A stretch of DNA of 64,000 bases from Plutella xylostella (GCF_932276165.1 NC_064009.1:7192001-7256000); one strand, 5' to 3'. Positions 11,944-24,383 are shown, counted from the first letter of the stretch. The notes: a model not told the origin generated them from the sequence alone. Program-made: numbers and translations.

Positions 11944-14900
11944 ATGCATGACCTTTTTGCCGAGTTTGAGACAGTTACACCGGATTTGTGGACGAACAAT
12001 GAGAAAGAATATTTAGAAAAGCTACTCAAATTACCAAATTGGCTACGGGTATGTATAATCTCAGACTAACAGACTGTTTTATTTGAGTATAACCAGCGGT
12101 CGATTGATTGACCTTTGTATAACCTTACAGATTCCTTTGATAAACTCGAATGCTTCGCACAACTTGTCGGATGGCGCGCTCGTACGGTTCAGGGGTATGA
12201 TCCAGGACATGCACAACCCAGAGTTCTTCTTTGAAAGCTTTGAAGTATTCAACACCGCTACAAATGAGTGCAAAATCAAATCTGGAAAGTACAGGGATAC
12301 TGCTGATGTGCTGGTATGAATCTCAATTACCTATATCACGTTACCAATTTTATGTTACATAGTATAATAGGGAATGGAAAAATCTATTGTTTATAATTTT
12401 CATGTGCTCTAAAGTAATTTGAGATTTTAATTCCATGAAATTCTTGCAGGAACATGAGAAAATAAACTACACAGAAAACTTAAAAAGCTCTCAACGTCAA
12501 ACTATGGTAGTTGTATCCATGCCAGGTTTAAGTGACTGGGCGCAGACAGTGGAAAACCAACAGAATCACTTGAAGCACCTGGAACACCAACCAAACACGT
12601 CCAGACGTTGCGCACAGAGCTCCGCAACCAAACTGAAACGCAGTTACAATGATACTGAAGATGATATGGATATGGAAGTGGTTGAGAATGAAACCAAGGA
12701 GGCTAGAACTAGTGAACATGTCAATAATGGGGGGAATGTGGTTTCTAGAGAGCATTTATTAAATTTCCCTTTACCAGGTGTCTCAAGCAAATCATGTATT
12801 GTCAAGGTGATCATTTTTAAATATCTGATTAGCTTTATGGTTTAGCTTTAGGTTGGATATTTCCATTAAATCTTTATCCCTTCCTTTATCACTTACATAC
12901 AGGCGACTTGTATGATCTTTATGCATGTTCTAGTCAGTCTTGGGTATACCATCTACTAAATGTTATGTATTCTATTTACAGATTTACAATGAAGATGCAG
13001 CACTGAAACTGAATGAAATGGTAGAAGTGATTGGCTTCCTCTCTGTAGACCCGGCTCTTAGCGGAGAGTTCCAGCCCGAAAACAATGCGCTAGTGGAACC
13101 TAATGTAGAGAGTGAGGCCGAGCTCATCACACACAATCCACCACCAAGCTTAGTGCCGAGAGTTCACGCTGTTTATGTCAAGAAGTTGGACCACTGTAAC
13201 CCACTGCTGAAAGATGAATTTGATCAAGGTATGTGTAATCATCTTACTTTTCATTTGAAATATCTCATAAAAAATATGTGTTGCGTATAAATCACTTATT
13301 CATTAAATAGTCAAACAGATGGAGATTGTCATACCTTTTTTTTATTGAGTAAAAGGAAAAAATATATATACATAGAATACGTGGTGGACTAGGCCTATTC
13401 TATTCTATTCTATTCTATTCTCTGTGGGGGTGTAAGTACCTGCACCTGGCTCTCTCGAGTGGAACCTTTGTGCATATCCCCAAGGTCTAAACTGCCTTCC
13501 TAAGCTTGGACCATTTTCCCACCACGCCGGTCCACTGCGGGTTGGTGGGTTCACATATCTAGATGTGCTAAATCTAGATATGCAGGTTTCCTCACGATGT
13601 TTTCCTTCACCGTAAGAGCGATGGTATACATTGTACTTAAGTTAAAAGAACTCATTGGTACATGTCAGCGCCGGGATTCGAACCCGCATCTCTTGCGTGA
13701 GAAGCGGGCGCTTACCCGACTGAGCTACCACCGCTCCTTGACCTGGACTAGGCCTAAACCCTTCCTTTCTAAGTCTAACTCTAAACCTTCTCGCCTCTAT
13801 TTTAAGGTGCAGTATTAAGAGAGGCTCAGACAGCACGGGACCATCTACAGAAAGCCCTCAAGGAGCTGCTGCTGGGTGATGAGCTTGCAGCGGAGTATTT
13901 GATATGCCACCTTATTGCCAGTGTGTAAGTGTTATTTAGATGAATTACATATTCCATTAAAATATTAATATCAAATAGTGTACCACCAGAATATACATAA
14001 TACACGTAAATATGGTATAAGGCTTATACTATAAGCCCTGCAAAATGCAATTGCACCTGGCTATAATTTTTTTCAACGTTCTAATTCTTGGCATTATTGT
14101 GTTTTGCCATGATATATCGAGCTATGGTGATTTAACTTGAGATGTATTTGAGCCATTACAGAAGTGTGAACATTCTTATCAACATGATGATAATGATCTT
14201 CATTTACCAGGTACCTTCGTCAAGACACCCTCACACTGGGCCAGTTCTGCCTCAACATCTCCAACCTGCCTACACAGAGGTACCCGGACTACGCTCAGCA
14301 ACTGTACAATATCATCAAACAGTTCGTCACCAAGAGCTACTACCTGCCGCTGACTATTGATAATATGAACACTATGTCGCTTTTGCCCAAGTAAGTATAA
14401 TCTTATATAAAGTTATCTTGTTGGAGATGATCAACCTTGTAGAAGATACCTATAGATACTTTTTTTATATCTTTATAATATGAGTTGATTTGGGATGCAA
14501 CATAAATACTTACTAACAAATAAATAAAGCAAGCAGAAGTACTATTCACCCGACGTTTTACCAAACAGCTCCAAAATAACATAACAAAACATACAATATA
14601 TTCCAGAAAAGACTACGAATGCAACCGCCTAACGAGCGGCGTGCTACAGCTCAGTAAAGACACGAACCTAGTGCTCGACGAGACCAAGATGGAGCAGGGC
14701 CGTCTGGACGCGACCGGCGTGAACAACATCGCCGCTCTCGGCAACCTCATACAGACGCAGAAAGTGCAGTACGACTTCAAGTATTACAAGATGGACTTTG
14801 ATTGCGATGTTTGCATACTCATTTTGTCGGAAGGGAAGTCTTTGTTGCCTGTAAGTATAGCTTAATTTTTGCATATTAGTAGTTCTTCTAGAGGTTAACT

Positions 14901-16027
14901 AAGATTACGGTCTACTACCTACTATGGTATGATCATAATTAAAACTTATCGTGCCAACCATGCTTGGTCTCTTAATGACGTCGATAAACTCGTCCTATCA
15001 CAGCGCCGTATTTACTATGAATCGCGATAAAGTGACGTTTGACGTTGATATCGGACACGTGCAGCGGGAGCTGGTTTTCAGATTCCTTATTCTAACCCCC
15101 TTATTCATAGAAAAGTTACAAAACGTTTTAACTAATAAACTGTTTTGTCCCTCTCCGACAGGGATCAATTTGTTCTTTGACAGAGAGGGACAAAACAGTT
15201 TATTAGTTAAAACGTCTTGTAACTTCTCTATGAATAAGGGGGTAAGTTTATAACTATTGATGTTTTTTTCAAAGTGTATTTTTATTTCAGTGCGACTACC
15301 ACATACCATTGCGGCCTGAAGAATCCTCGCTGAAAATCTTCGATGCCATCGTCGAGGCCGCTACATACTACCTCAAAGAAGACATCATGAATCTCATCAG
15401 AACTTTCCTCACTAACATGAAGATGGTGAAATATACGATAAATGATGATTTAAAGGTAACGCTATCCCCACTAATTCCAGATAAAAGCTCGTGTTTGCAG
15501 GATACTTGAATGAACTCATTCAAATATACCTTGTGTAACATAAGCGCAAAAATCTTATCAGAATTCTGTTTTGCTTGCTTATCGAGATATGAGTTGAGAG
15601 CGAGCGGGATATATTTTTCTGTCACAGCTTGTCAGACGATCTGAGCTATGCATCCTGTCCCGGCTGCATGGCATGTTTATCGACGAAGATAAACATCACT
15701 GATTGGTATTGGTTTGAGTTTACGTAAATAAAGATGCCACGGCCGCGTGCTCTATTATACGTTGCCTCCTGGAGCTAATTAATCATACTCAGCTATTTCT
15801 TTGTCTCGCAGTTCGTCGAAGAAGACTTCATAGCCATGCGAAGCGCGTCCACAGAACAGAATCCGGTGACAGCAGACGATCTCCACAGATTACTGGTGCT
15901 AGCACGGCTGGTCAGCCTCTCTCGAGGGTACGACACTTTGAACAAGGAATGCTGGGACCTCACAAAGAAGATGGAGCAAGAAAGAATAGAGAGAGTGAAG
16001 AATAGGGTTGCCACATTACAAGTTTAA
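11944..16027 (+). CDS. Mcmbp: MCMBP, mini-chromosome maintenance complex-binding protein
   Basis: Nuclear protein that binds MCM2-7 subunits and helps assemble or unload the replicative helicase. Nine exons join in frame: 11944-12048, 12131-12313, 12450-12806, 12982-13228, 13807-13924, 14211-14390, 14607-14850, 15291-15455, 15812-16027, giving 604 residues against about 640 in vertebrates. The first in-frame ATG after upstream non-ATG sequence is used. Family marks: MIQDMHNPEF, GKYRD, KRSYND before an acidic run, LNFPLPG, SLVPRVH, LLLGDELAAEYLICHLI, KDYECNRLTSGVLQL, VLDET..EQG.LD..GV.N, EGKSLLP and ADDLHRLLVLARLVSLS near the end. Intron 4 holds a SINE and intron 7 a Harbinger-type MITE. Reads plus, followed 1.4 kb later by RAB5IF. 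Confidence 0.96.
13397..13743 (-). mobile_element. tRNA-derived SINE, family A, in MCMBP intron 4
   Basis: On the minus strand it begins GGAGCGGTGGTAGCTCAG (A box TAGCTCAGTCGG), has a B box GGTTCGAATCC, then a body with the motif GGTGAAGGAAAACATCGTGA and a tail of (GAATA)n. A 12-bp duplication TGGACTAGGCCT flanks it (13385-13396 and 13744-13755). It matches the copy at 63096. Confidence 0.9.
15096..15242. mobile_element. PIF/Harbinger-type MITE, copy 1 (147 bp)
   Basis: Nearly the whole element is one inverted repeat: ends CCCCCTTATTCATAG and complement, with arms reaching GTTTTGTCCCTCTC. TAA flanks both sides (15093-15095 and 15243-15245), the 3-bp TWA duplication typical of PIF/Harbinger. 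A second 147-bp copy is at 48437. It lies in MCMBP intron 7, about 50 bp before the exon at 15291. Confidence 0.88.
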
Positions 16028-16344
16028 GTTTTTATTGTATGTATGTATTAAATATTTTTTACTGTTGTGTCTAGATTTTGTTTTGTTTTAGTTAGTATTT
16101 ATATGCCTTGTGAAGACAACAAGATAGATAAGTATACCCTCCAGGCGCTAACATTCTGATAAACGAGTTGCACACACATTGCCGAAGAACCGATAGATGC
16201 CATGGTGGGGTGGAGTTCTTGAGTGGAGACCACTAACTAGAGACCGTAGATTAGGACACCCTCCGGTTTGCTTGACCTTGGTCAAGTAGCCCTTATACAT
16301 ATAGTGGTTGGATGAGTTAGTTTAGTTAGTTAGTTTTATTTATT

Positions 16345-16496
16345 ACTAGCTGTTCCCGCGCGCTTCGCTTCGCCTTAAAAAGTTTTCCCGTGGGAATTCC
16401 GGGATAAAAAGTAGCCTATGTTCTTTCCCAGGGTCTAGACCGTATGTATACCAAATTTCATTCAAATCCGTTCAGTAGTTTTGGCGTGAAAGAGTA

Positions 16497-16527
<31 letters not shown>

Positions 16528-16562
16528 CAGTTACTTTCGCATTTATAATATTAGTTAGGATT
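16345..16562 (+). repeat. Dispersed lepidopteran repeat (CTAGCTGTTCCCGCG family), copy 1
   Basis: Starts CTAGCTGTTCCCGCG, contains GGGATAAAAAGTAGCCTATG, ATTTCATTCAAATCCGTTC and TTTTGGCGTGAAAGAGTAAC, then an (ACAG)n run and the end ATTTATAATATTAGTTAGGA. Four good copies occur in the window, all on plus. Origin not certain: either a retroelement 3' end or a SINE-like unit. Confidence 0.8.
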
Positions 16563-16870
16563 ATTTTTTATTTATTTTATTTTTTTCTTCTTTTTTTTGT
16601 TTATAGTTAGGCTAGGTACCTTTAGTCATAATTTTTCTTAAGTTTAGAATAAGTTATTTAGATTGTATTGTGTACATAGATATTTACAGTTTGATTAAAT
16701 GAGTGGTTGGATGAGGAATGCCGATATCAAAGTGTTTTAGCGCTCCTTGGGAGAGGTATATGGCCAGCAGTGGGGTGACGATAATGATATAAACACATGC
16801 TCTTGCACCAGAAATGTAGCGTGGCGTCGTACAAATGGATAGCCCGTAAATATTTGATCATTTATTAGAA

Positions 16871-17067
16871 ACTAGCTGTTCCCGCGCGCTTCGCTTCGCC
16901 TTAAAAAGTTTTCCCGTGGGAATTCCGGGATAAAAAGTAGCCTATGTTCTTTCCCAGGGTCAGGACTGTATGTATACCAAATTTCATTCAAATCCGTTCA
17001 GTAGTTTTGGCGTGAAAGAGTAACAGACAGACACAGTTACTTTCGCATTTATAATATTAGTTAGGAT
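16871..17067 (+). repeat. CTAGCTGTTCCCGCG repeat, copy 2
   Basis: Near identical to the copy at 16345, 300 bp downstream of it and with a shorter (ACAG)n run. It sits between MCMBP and RAB5IF. Confidence 0.8.
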
Positions 17068-17418
17068 AGTACTACTGTAACTTGTCAACTCTGCCAGTGT
17101 CTGGGGGTCATCAAAGATCCATTGATGGGTGCATGATAGGTGCCTCATCAAGGTATCAACTATATTATGTACTGTACGGCCGGTAAGTAACTTCATAAAT
17201 CTGAGCTTTTGTCATTATTATTCTGAGATGTGGATGGATATGTGTGCTTCTGAATTTTTGGTAGTGGTAACCCACAAAAATCTAATGTCAATGTCATAGT
17301 GACGTGTAAGTGAAGTGATGTTTCAATTTAGCGTTATTTCAGCGAAATTTTATTGATTTCAATTCAGGTTTATGAATGATATTTGTGAATATAATAAGCT
17401 ATTCTTATTGTTTTAAAT

Positions 17419-18896
17419 ATGTCAGCCAAGAACAAATCGTCTGACATTGCCAATAAAGGTAAAAGCAGCGTATCTTTATGGAAAAGGGCGTTCATTGCTA
17501 ACGAAGAATGGGACGATAAGGTTAGTTTCGGACTGTATCGAGATTTTCTTGTATAATTTACATTATAATCAAGTTTTCTTCCTCATAATCCTTCTACAGA
17601 CTGTTATAACTGATTTGTTATAACTTTATAAAAAAAATTGTTTAAAATAACCTATTTTTTTTTTAAATTAACCTAAAACAACTAAGCTTGCCCTGTAATG
17701 ATTGAATATTCTTATATTTTCCAGGAAGAGTTTCTGGATGTAATTTACTGGATGCGACAGATAATTGGCATAATTTTGGGTCTCTGCTGGGGTTTATTGC
17801 CTCTGAAGGGTTTCTTCGGCTTAGTTCTGTAAGTATTGTAATCTTTTCCACTTGATGACTGATTTCTTTTGGACATCAGACGTTAAAAAAACTTCTACAT
17901 TACTTAACATACATATATGTTATGTATGTGCAATTTTACACAATATACAGTTCCCAACTGAAAAGGCTAATATTGTCATAAATACTTATTTATTTGTAGG
18001 CAGCTTTTCTTTTTTGATAGGTATCCTAAGAATTAATTAGTATTTATTAGTTAATTAAAATAGATAATACTTCTGTAAAGTTGTACAAGTGCAGCTCACC
18101 TAATTATCCTGAGTAATGAGTTTTACATGCATAGTACTCCACACTCTTGAGTGTAAATCATGTTAACATAAATTTACTTATCTTTAAATTATTTATTTTC
18201 AGGTTTGTGTTAGTGAATGCAGCAGTAATTTACGTGTATGTGAGCAACTTCCAGAATATAGATGAAGAGGAATACGGAGGGATGTGGGAAATCACTAAAG
18301 AAGGCTTCATGACTTCATTTGCTGGCTTTTTGGTAAGAGTTTACATTATTATAACAATAAAGTGAAACCAAATTTCTAATGCCCACTTTCACTTATGTAC
18401 AAATATTGCTGCATTGCTTTGACTGTATATGGACAGAAAGTGAAATACCTTACCTTCCTTAGTTTAAAGTTCCTTCATGCAACTGGCCCTAAAATGTCAT
18501 ATTCAAAAAATTAATATGGTTGACTATCCTTGGTGTTAAATTATTATGAGCATTGTATCAAGTTTCTTATCTTATCTTATTTCACAATAAGAATTTCTTA
18601 ACCTGAAAGTGATTGTGGTTTTTAAGATAACAATACTTCTGAAATATGATCTTTTCTTTGAATTATATACTAACTGATTTACGGATAGGTGAAGTGATGA
18701 GCAATAGTTTTATACTATTATAGGTTTTTTACTTCATCAAATTAGTACATGTGGCTAAGTTGGCTAGTGAGTAACTGTAATGAATTAATATACATTATAC
18801 CTACATAATATACCATTTCATTATCTTTTTTATTTGTTCTTTCAGGTCACATGGATAATAATGTACACAGGTCTCCACTCAGGCAGCTTATTATGA
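17419..18896 (+). CDS. Rab5if: RAB5IF / OPTI, ER multipass membrane factor
   Basis: Small ER protein (C20orf24 in human), the obligate partner of the TMCO1 insertase in the ribosome-bound multipass translocon. Exons 17419-17520, 17725-17828, 18203-18332 and 18846-18896 join to 128 residues, the family's usual length. Family marks: EEWDDKEEFLDVIYWMRQIIG (residues about 29-49, shown in two parts: EEWDDKEEFLD and VIYWMRQIIG), LPLKGFFG, and the highly conserved IDEEEYGG.WE.TKEGFM. Three hydrophobic segments are visible, about 47-62, 66-82 and 107-120. The start is the only ATG that gives the short polar N-terminus. A poly(A) signal AATAAA lies at 19639-19644, so the 3' UTR would be about 750 nt. 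Confidence 0.95.
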
Positions 18897-19635
18897 GGCT
18901 CAAAGTAGTGAAATAGGCTAACGAAATGAAGATAAATCCTATACTGCCAAGTGTTAGTACAAACGGAGTGTTTCGTTTTTAATTTTAGTCACTAGCTTTA
19001 CAAATATGGATGGTATGGCAATTTCTTAACATATTATAGTATTTGTAAAGTGTGTCAGACCCTGTTTGTGAGTTTTTTTTTATATAGAAACATGTTGTGT
19101 TGATGCCTATCATAATAATATATTGTTTAAATTATTTTAAAATATTACTACAAACACATTTTTTGTTATGTTTACTAAATCGCCTGATTGCGATTAAGGC
19201 AAGATTCTATAATCTGGTATTTGTCTTAATGAAACCTGCCCTACTGGCCTTTGTGTGAATGCAATGTTTGTGTTGGATCAATATTTAAGAAACAGAAGCA
19301 ATAACTCTGTTAGCCTTACATTGTGTATTATCATTTTAAGATAATGATAATGTACATAATATAACACATTGTTGTCATCAAAAAATTGGGTGGACATGAA
19401 TTCATTTATACCAAAATAAATTAATATCACTATCGTATAGAGTATAGATGTATAGTCAGTAAAAAGGTATTTTAATTTGAGCTAGTTGGATAGTCCATTA
19501 GTTAAAAACACTGTTACAAGTGAACATTATATTTACCAATGAACTGAAATGAAATAATCAAACTTGCATAACCTACAATCCTAAGAATATTGAATAAGGT
19601 TCAATTTTAGAACAAATACTAGAATGGAATAATTT
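18897..19635 (+). other. Likely RAB5IF 3' UTR
   Basis: AT-rich, no supported coding frame and no clear repeat. It lies between the RAB5IF stop and the palindromic poly(A) signal. Confidence 0.5.
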
Positions 19636-19657
19636 TTAAATAAAACGTTTTATTTAA
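19636..19657. terminator. Palindromic, two-way poly(A) signal
   Basis: A 22-bp perfect palindrome centred on ACGT. It holds AATAAA on plus (19639-19644) for RAB5IF and AATAAA on minus (19655-19650), usable by OSGEP, whose stop is at 20185. The pair of convergent genes fits such a shared end, but cleavage sites are not seen directly. Confidence 0.5.
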
Positions 19658-19918
19658 TTTACAAACATTGCGTTTTCATTTTAGGCGGTTGTCACACTGC
19701 TATACATGTAAATGTAAATGTAATTAGGATATGATATGGGCTTTTTACACCTGAAATAAAGATATATTATTATTATTATTATTATACACTATGCTACATG
19801 TTGCTTCTCCGAAAGTTAGTCCATTAGTAAAGAAAACACGTCCAGTCCAACACAGAATAAGCATCGTGATGGGTTGCAGTGTGATAACTGCCTTATATAA
19901 AATTTTTAGTATCCAAAA

Positions 19919-20132
19919 TCCAAAATCCCGGCTGGGGCAGATATTTGTTTAAACACAGATATTTGTTCTCAGGTCTTGGATGTGCCCGTAAAATGGCAAT
20001 AGGCCCGCCCCCTATTACATTGGGACTAACATAACACTCTGGCGAAAAGTGGGTGCAGCAATGCACCTCTGCCTACCCCGCAAGGGAGTACATTAGTACA
20101 AGGCGTGAGTGCGTGTGTGTGTGTTTTTTTTT
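19919..20132 (+). mobile_element. tRNA-derived SINE, family B, 5'-truncated
   Basis: Begins in the end of the B-box region (CCCGGCTGGGGCAGATATTTG), continues through GGCAATAGGCCCGCCCCCTA and ends GGCGTGAGTGCGTGTGTGTG plus a T run. A duplication of about 16 bp, TTTTTAGTATCCAAAA, flanks it (19903-19918 and 20133-20148). It is the same family as the fuller copy at 23472. Confidence 0.85.
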
Positions 20133-20184
20133 TTTTTAGTATCCAAAACCCCCATCCGTCAATAAACAGCCAATCACCACAATC

Positions 20185-22541
20185 TCAATCATCCCGCCAC
20201 GTGACCAAAACGTCGTCCGTGCGATATCTCTGCGTGATTGTAGCATCTGCGAAGTCCATTCTGGTCCCGGCGGCGTGGGCCAGCGCGCCGGCGTGCGCGA
20301 TCATGACGCCGTTGTCGATGCAGAACCGCTCGTCGGTGGCGAACAGTTTGGCGCCGCGCTCCTCGCACATCACGCCCATCATGGCTTGGAGGCGCTCGTT
20401 GCAGCCCACTCCGCCGACTATTAGCACCTGGAAATATAAATTGGTTGTTATGATTACTGTGGCGGAATTAGAACAGTTGCCTAAGAAAGGTTGCCGTTGC
20501 CACTAATAGCCAGCGCAGACGAGGGACTTTGATCCACTGATACAGATCTCTTATAAATTAAGAGGTACTTTTTGTAGAGATCTATTAAAACGACTGACTA
20601 AAGATTCCGACTATTCATAATTAACACAAAGGGCCAGAGGGTTTAAGCTTGTGATAAAGCAATGCACCTCGGCCTTCCAGCTAATCAGTAGAAGGAACTT
20701 CTATAATGTTTTAAACTAAGTGAATGATGACTAGGCCATAAATAAATTAAATTACTATAGGTAGGTACTTAGTAAGTACTTATTTCAGTCAACGTTGAAT
20801 TGCAGAAAGGTCTGTCTGTATACTAACAAAGCAAGACAGCATTACGTTTAAGGTCGACATCAGCTTAAAGTTCCTTTCTGCAACTTAATTACGTATTATC
20901 TCAACGCAAGTACCTCATCAGAGCCGCAGTGCGCCATGGCCCGCTCGGTGATCTCGATGAGCATGGCGAACAATGTCTCCTGCAGAGAGAAGCACAGGTC
21001 CTCGGGGGAGTAGTCTTTGAGTAAGTCGTCGATCTTGTCCTCCATGTAAGAAAGGATGCCAGAGAAACTCACATCCATGCCTGAAAACCATACAACATTT
21101 AAATCATTTACCAAGTTTACCAACTTAGGTTTAATGATAGCACTCATTAAATTTCCTATTCAAACTTTAAAGTACTTAGATTTAATATGTATACTTATTA
21201 AAAAGATATCTATTTAGTCAGATTCTCCTTTTCTATGCTAGAGTTCTAACTCAAAACCCAGGATTCAGATGAATCCACTATAGCTCCTTTCACTATCCTT
21301 ATCCATTTATGACTAAACGGATGATACCTTTGACACAGTAAGGTAACTGAAGATATTTGTTTCCTTTTTTAGCAGCTTGCTCAATGTTGTAGCCGGGGCT
21401 GGGTGCGTTGGACAGCTTTAACACTCTTGCAAATCTAAAAAAAACAAATAATTGCAAAATTAAAGTAAATGCCAATGGTGTTTATTGGATATTTTGTGCA
21501 ATAGTGAACACAAGAGTCAGTTATATTTATATATTTATATATATTTTATATCCCTTCACTGGAAACCTTTTATTTCACACAAATTTTTAGGCAGTTTGCA
21601 TTACTTATTAGTTACAATTAGGTACTTATTGTATAATTTTTTTTTACAATATACTATGCTCACCTGTCAAGACAGTTCCCCACTGCAATATCTATAGTTT
21701 CTCCAAATATCCTGTATCTCTGTCTGGAGTATGCAATGACCTGGGTGTTTCCTCCACTCACATACAATACTGTTGGATTGTTTGCTTTTGTTATTAGCCT
21801 TCCCATTTCTATATCTGAATACTTTTTAAGGGAAATATCGCTTTTGTTTTGTTAGTGATTCACCACAAGCTATCTAATAATAATAATACTAAGTATGCAA
21901 TTTTTGGCTGCTGATCATCAGTCAAAAAACTTCCACCCAAATACAGCAGCACTACAATCTGAGTGCAGGAAATATACCCTACATCAATATATCAATAGTA
22001 TTTTAAAGGATACGTCCAATGCAATGGTTAACGCCGAGAATTGGTTTATTCCATAGTTTAGCACATGTCCGAGCTACAATAGCACAGACGGATAACGGGG
22101 CCCCCATTCCCGGGCCTTTTGTGTAGCAAACAACATCAATCTCTTGTGGAGAGATCCCCGACTGTTCCAGCGCCTCTTGAAGCACATTATGAATGTTTTG
22201 CTGATGGTGCTCAGCTGTTTCTCTGGGAAGAAACCCTGTAATTTGTATTGAATTGGTTCTAATTAACCTCATATTTTATTTCATAACAAAAAAGGGAAAA
22301 TTGAGGCTTTTATGCAACAATATTGTCATTCAATATTGTATAAAAGTAAAGCTAAATGCTATAAATAGTATGCGGTAGAATATGTAATGTAATATATTCA
22401 CGTAAATAAGCAAAAAACATACAAACCTTCTCCGGGTGGGGTTATGTATGTTCTCCTGCAATTGGCCAGAATTTCACCATCTTTGACTATCCCAATACCA
22501 AGTTTATTTGCACTTCCTTCAAATCCGATCGCTATAACCAT
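20185..22541 (-). CDS. Osgep: OSGEP / KAE1, tRNA N6-threonylcarbamoyladenosine synthase subunit
   Basis: Catalytic subunit of the KEOPS complex, which moves the threonylcarbamoyl group onto A37 of ANN-decoding tRNAs. Exons in transcript order: 22541-22427, 22235-22014, 21814-21664, 21434-21328, 21080-20914, 20427-20185; all phases join to 334 residues (human 335). Marks of the ASKHA-fold family: GFEGSANK.GIGIV at the N-terminus, YTKGPGMGAPL, the metal-binding NHCIGHIEMGR (its second His is split across exons 2 and 3), YVSGGNTQ, GETIDIAVGNCLDRFAR, GMDVSFSGIL, SLQETLFAMLIEITERAMAH, GGVGCNERLQ and FATDERFCIDNG. The ending TQRYRTDDVLVTWRDD matches the cytosolic form, not mitochondrial OSGEPL1. 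A SINE lies 37 bp beyond the stop. Confidence 0.97.
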
Positions 22542-23228
22542 CCTGAAATGGACTTTAATTTAAAAAAAACTAAAATATTTGTTGAAGATTTGTTGTGTTT
22601 ACAAATAAAATAGCCGGAAACGGAAATATCAACTATAGTCTATGGGAAATGTCAATGGAAAACCCACAGAGTAAAATATTCTAAGAATGATTTTTATTCT
22701 TCTGAGGTATAAAAGAAGAAAACTTTATCCAAAGAAGAGGGTGGCTGAGTGGGCCCAATGGTGAAATTCAACCATAGAACAATGCGGTCTCGGGCGTAAT
22801 AAATTATCTAATCTAATGGAAGATTAACAAAATGAAGGATCAATATTTCTGCCACACCAACCCATTATACCCCATCCACACGCTCGGCGAACAATGGCAA
22901 ACAGCAAACACTGACGTGTGGATGGGTGTTTGTCGTTGTTTGCCTGTTTGTGTTTGTGTTCGCCAGTGTTCGGCATCGGTGTCGGTTTTTCTTGCCAGAT
23001 CAAAGGATGTTCGGCAAACAGTTTCCTACGTATCCACACGTCTGGCAGCGGTCAGTATGCGCGCTAGCATTGTGGGAGGCGGACGTATCAACTTGCTACA
23101 CTTTTTCGTTGGCGCGCAAAGCGTAAAAATGCGCTACGATTCTGTAATTTTTGGAGGCTTATCAAAATAAAAATATGAAACAAATTAAAGCCCAAATAAA
23201 GCAGTACATTGTACGATTTCTATGTATT

Positions 23229-23977
23229 TTTAACCGACTTCAATAAAAGGAGGAGGTTCTCAATTCGTCGGGTTTTTTTTTATGTATGTTCACCGATTAC
23301 TCCGCCGTTTATGAACCGATTTTGAAAATTCTTTTTTTGTTGTATTGGGTTAAGCTCCCAGGTGGTCCCATTTATTTCAGAATTTTATCTCACCCCTAAG
23401 GGTGGGTAAAGGGGTAAAAACAGGGTATGAATTTCCATTTTGGACACATATTAACCGATTCTAATGAAATTACACACACACACACTCACGCCTTGTACTA
23501 ATGTACTCCCTTGCGGGGTAGGCAGAGGTGCATTGCTGCACCCACTTTTCGCCAGAGTGTTATGTTAGTCCCAATGTAATAGGGGGCGGGCCTATTGCCA
23601 TTTTACGGGCACATCCAAGACCCGAGAACAAATATCTGTGTTTAAACAAATATCTGCCCCAGCCGGGAATCGAACCCGGGACCATCGGCTCAGTAGTCAG
23701 GGTCACTAACCACTACGCCATTCGGTCGTCTAATGAAATTAAGAACGTAAATATAGTTTTTATAACAAAAAAATATGATGGTGACCTTGAGCTGATCTGA
23801 TGATGGAAACGGAAGTCAGTCAAGGGAACTCCTCAACGGTATATAGCAACTACCTCGTGTTTGGGCTTGAATGATTCGTATTGATTAGTAGGACGTTTTG
23901 GTATCATTTGCATCTTACTAAAACTATAAAAACTAAAAACTATAAAATAATAATTAAAAAGAAGAAGTCGGTTTTTA
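23229..23977. mobile_element. ACCGACTTC-ended element, copy A (middle layer)
   Basis: Starts TTTAACCGACTTCAATAAAAG and ends GAAGAAGTCGGTTTTTA, so the ends are inverted copies of ACCGACTTC. The body contains GGAGGAGGTTCTCAATTCGT and CCGATTACTCCGCCGTTTAT. It matches copy B at 28969. A family B SINE interrupts it at 23472-23728. Its class is unknown to me. Confidence 0.75.
23472..23728 (-). mobile_element. tRNA-derived SINE, family B (inner layer)
   Basis: On minus it begins GACCGAATGGCGTAGTGG (A box), has B box GGTTCGATTCC, the body GGCAATAGGCCCGCCCCCTA reversed as in the 19919 copy, and a (TG)n tail. A 12-bp duplication TCTAATGAAATT flanks it (23460-23471 and 23729-23740). The same site is unoccupied in copy B near 29218-29230, which proves the insertion. 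Confidence 0.92.
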
Positions 23978-24383
23978 TTTTTTTTAATTATTGTTATTAT
24001 CCCACCAGCATCTTTGCTTTCTTATTTTCCTTTTTTCTTTCTCTTGCTTTAATTTATATAATAGAAATATGTCAACCCGAAAGTAATAGCTCGTCGTCCG
24101 CCGTGTTTGCCGGTTCGGAATTTTATGAGCGTTCGCCGAGCATGTGGATGGCTGTTTGTGTTCGGTGATTGTGTTTGGTGTTTGTGACTTTGTTTGCAAA
24201 CAGCAAGCGTATGGATGGGGCTTTACGTTTTTCTCTATGCACCACGATAGCCGCGGCGCACTCACAGGGGTGGCGCTTTAATAATTATTATTTATTTCAA
24301 ATAGATTTTATATTTGATGCTATTTCGTAAGTACAGTCGCACCGACTAATAAGAAATAAAACTAATCTGAATATTATGGGATT

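Larger units (their letters stand above)
22868..24222. mobile_element. MITE with TTA duplication, outer layer of a three-level nest
   Basis: Ends are TACCCCATCCACACGCT and the complement of AGCGTATGGATGGGGCT, with subterminal repeats rich in GCAAACA and GTTTG. TTA flanks both ends (22865-22867 and 24223-24225). About 600 bp belongs to this element; the rest is the 23229-23977 insert. It lies between OSGEP and PELP1. Confidence 0.75.

Noticed and set aside
8175..13743. LINE-SINE partnership through a shared ATTCT tail
   Set aside because: The LINE at 8175 ends in (ATTCT)n on its coding strand, but the SINE ends in (AGAAT)n on its own strand. The tails are complements, not the same, so shared 3'-end recognition is not supported.
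22742..22800. tRNA-like A box (GTGGCTGAGTGGGCC)
   Set aside because: No B box follows and no tRNA fold can be drawn.
23528..23800. 90-codon plus-strand frame
   Set aside because: It runs across a SINE and its host element; the peptide QPGIEPGTIGSVVRVTNHYA is the usual false translation of an antisense tRNA-type SINE.
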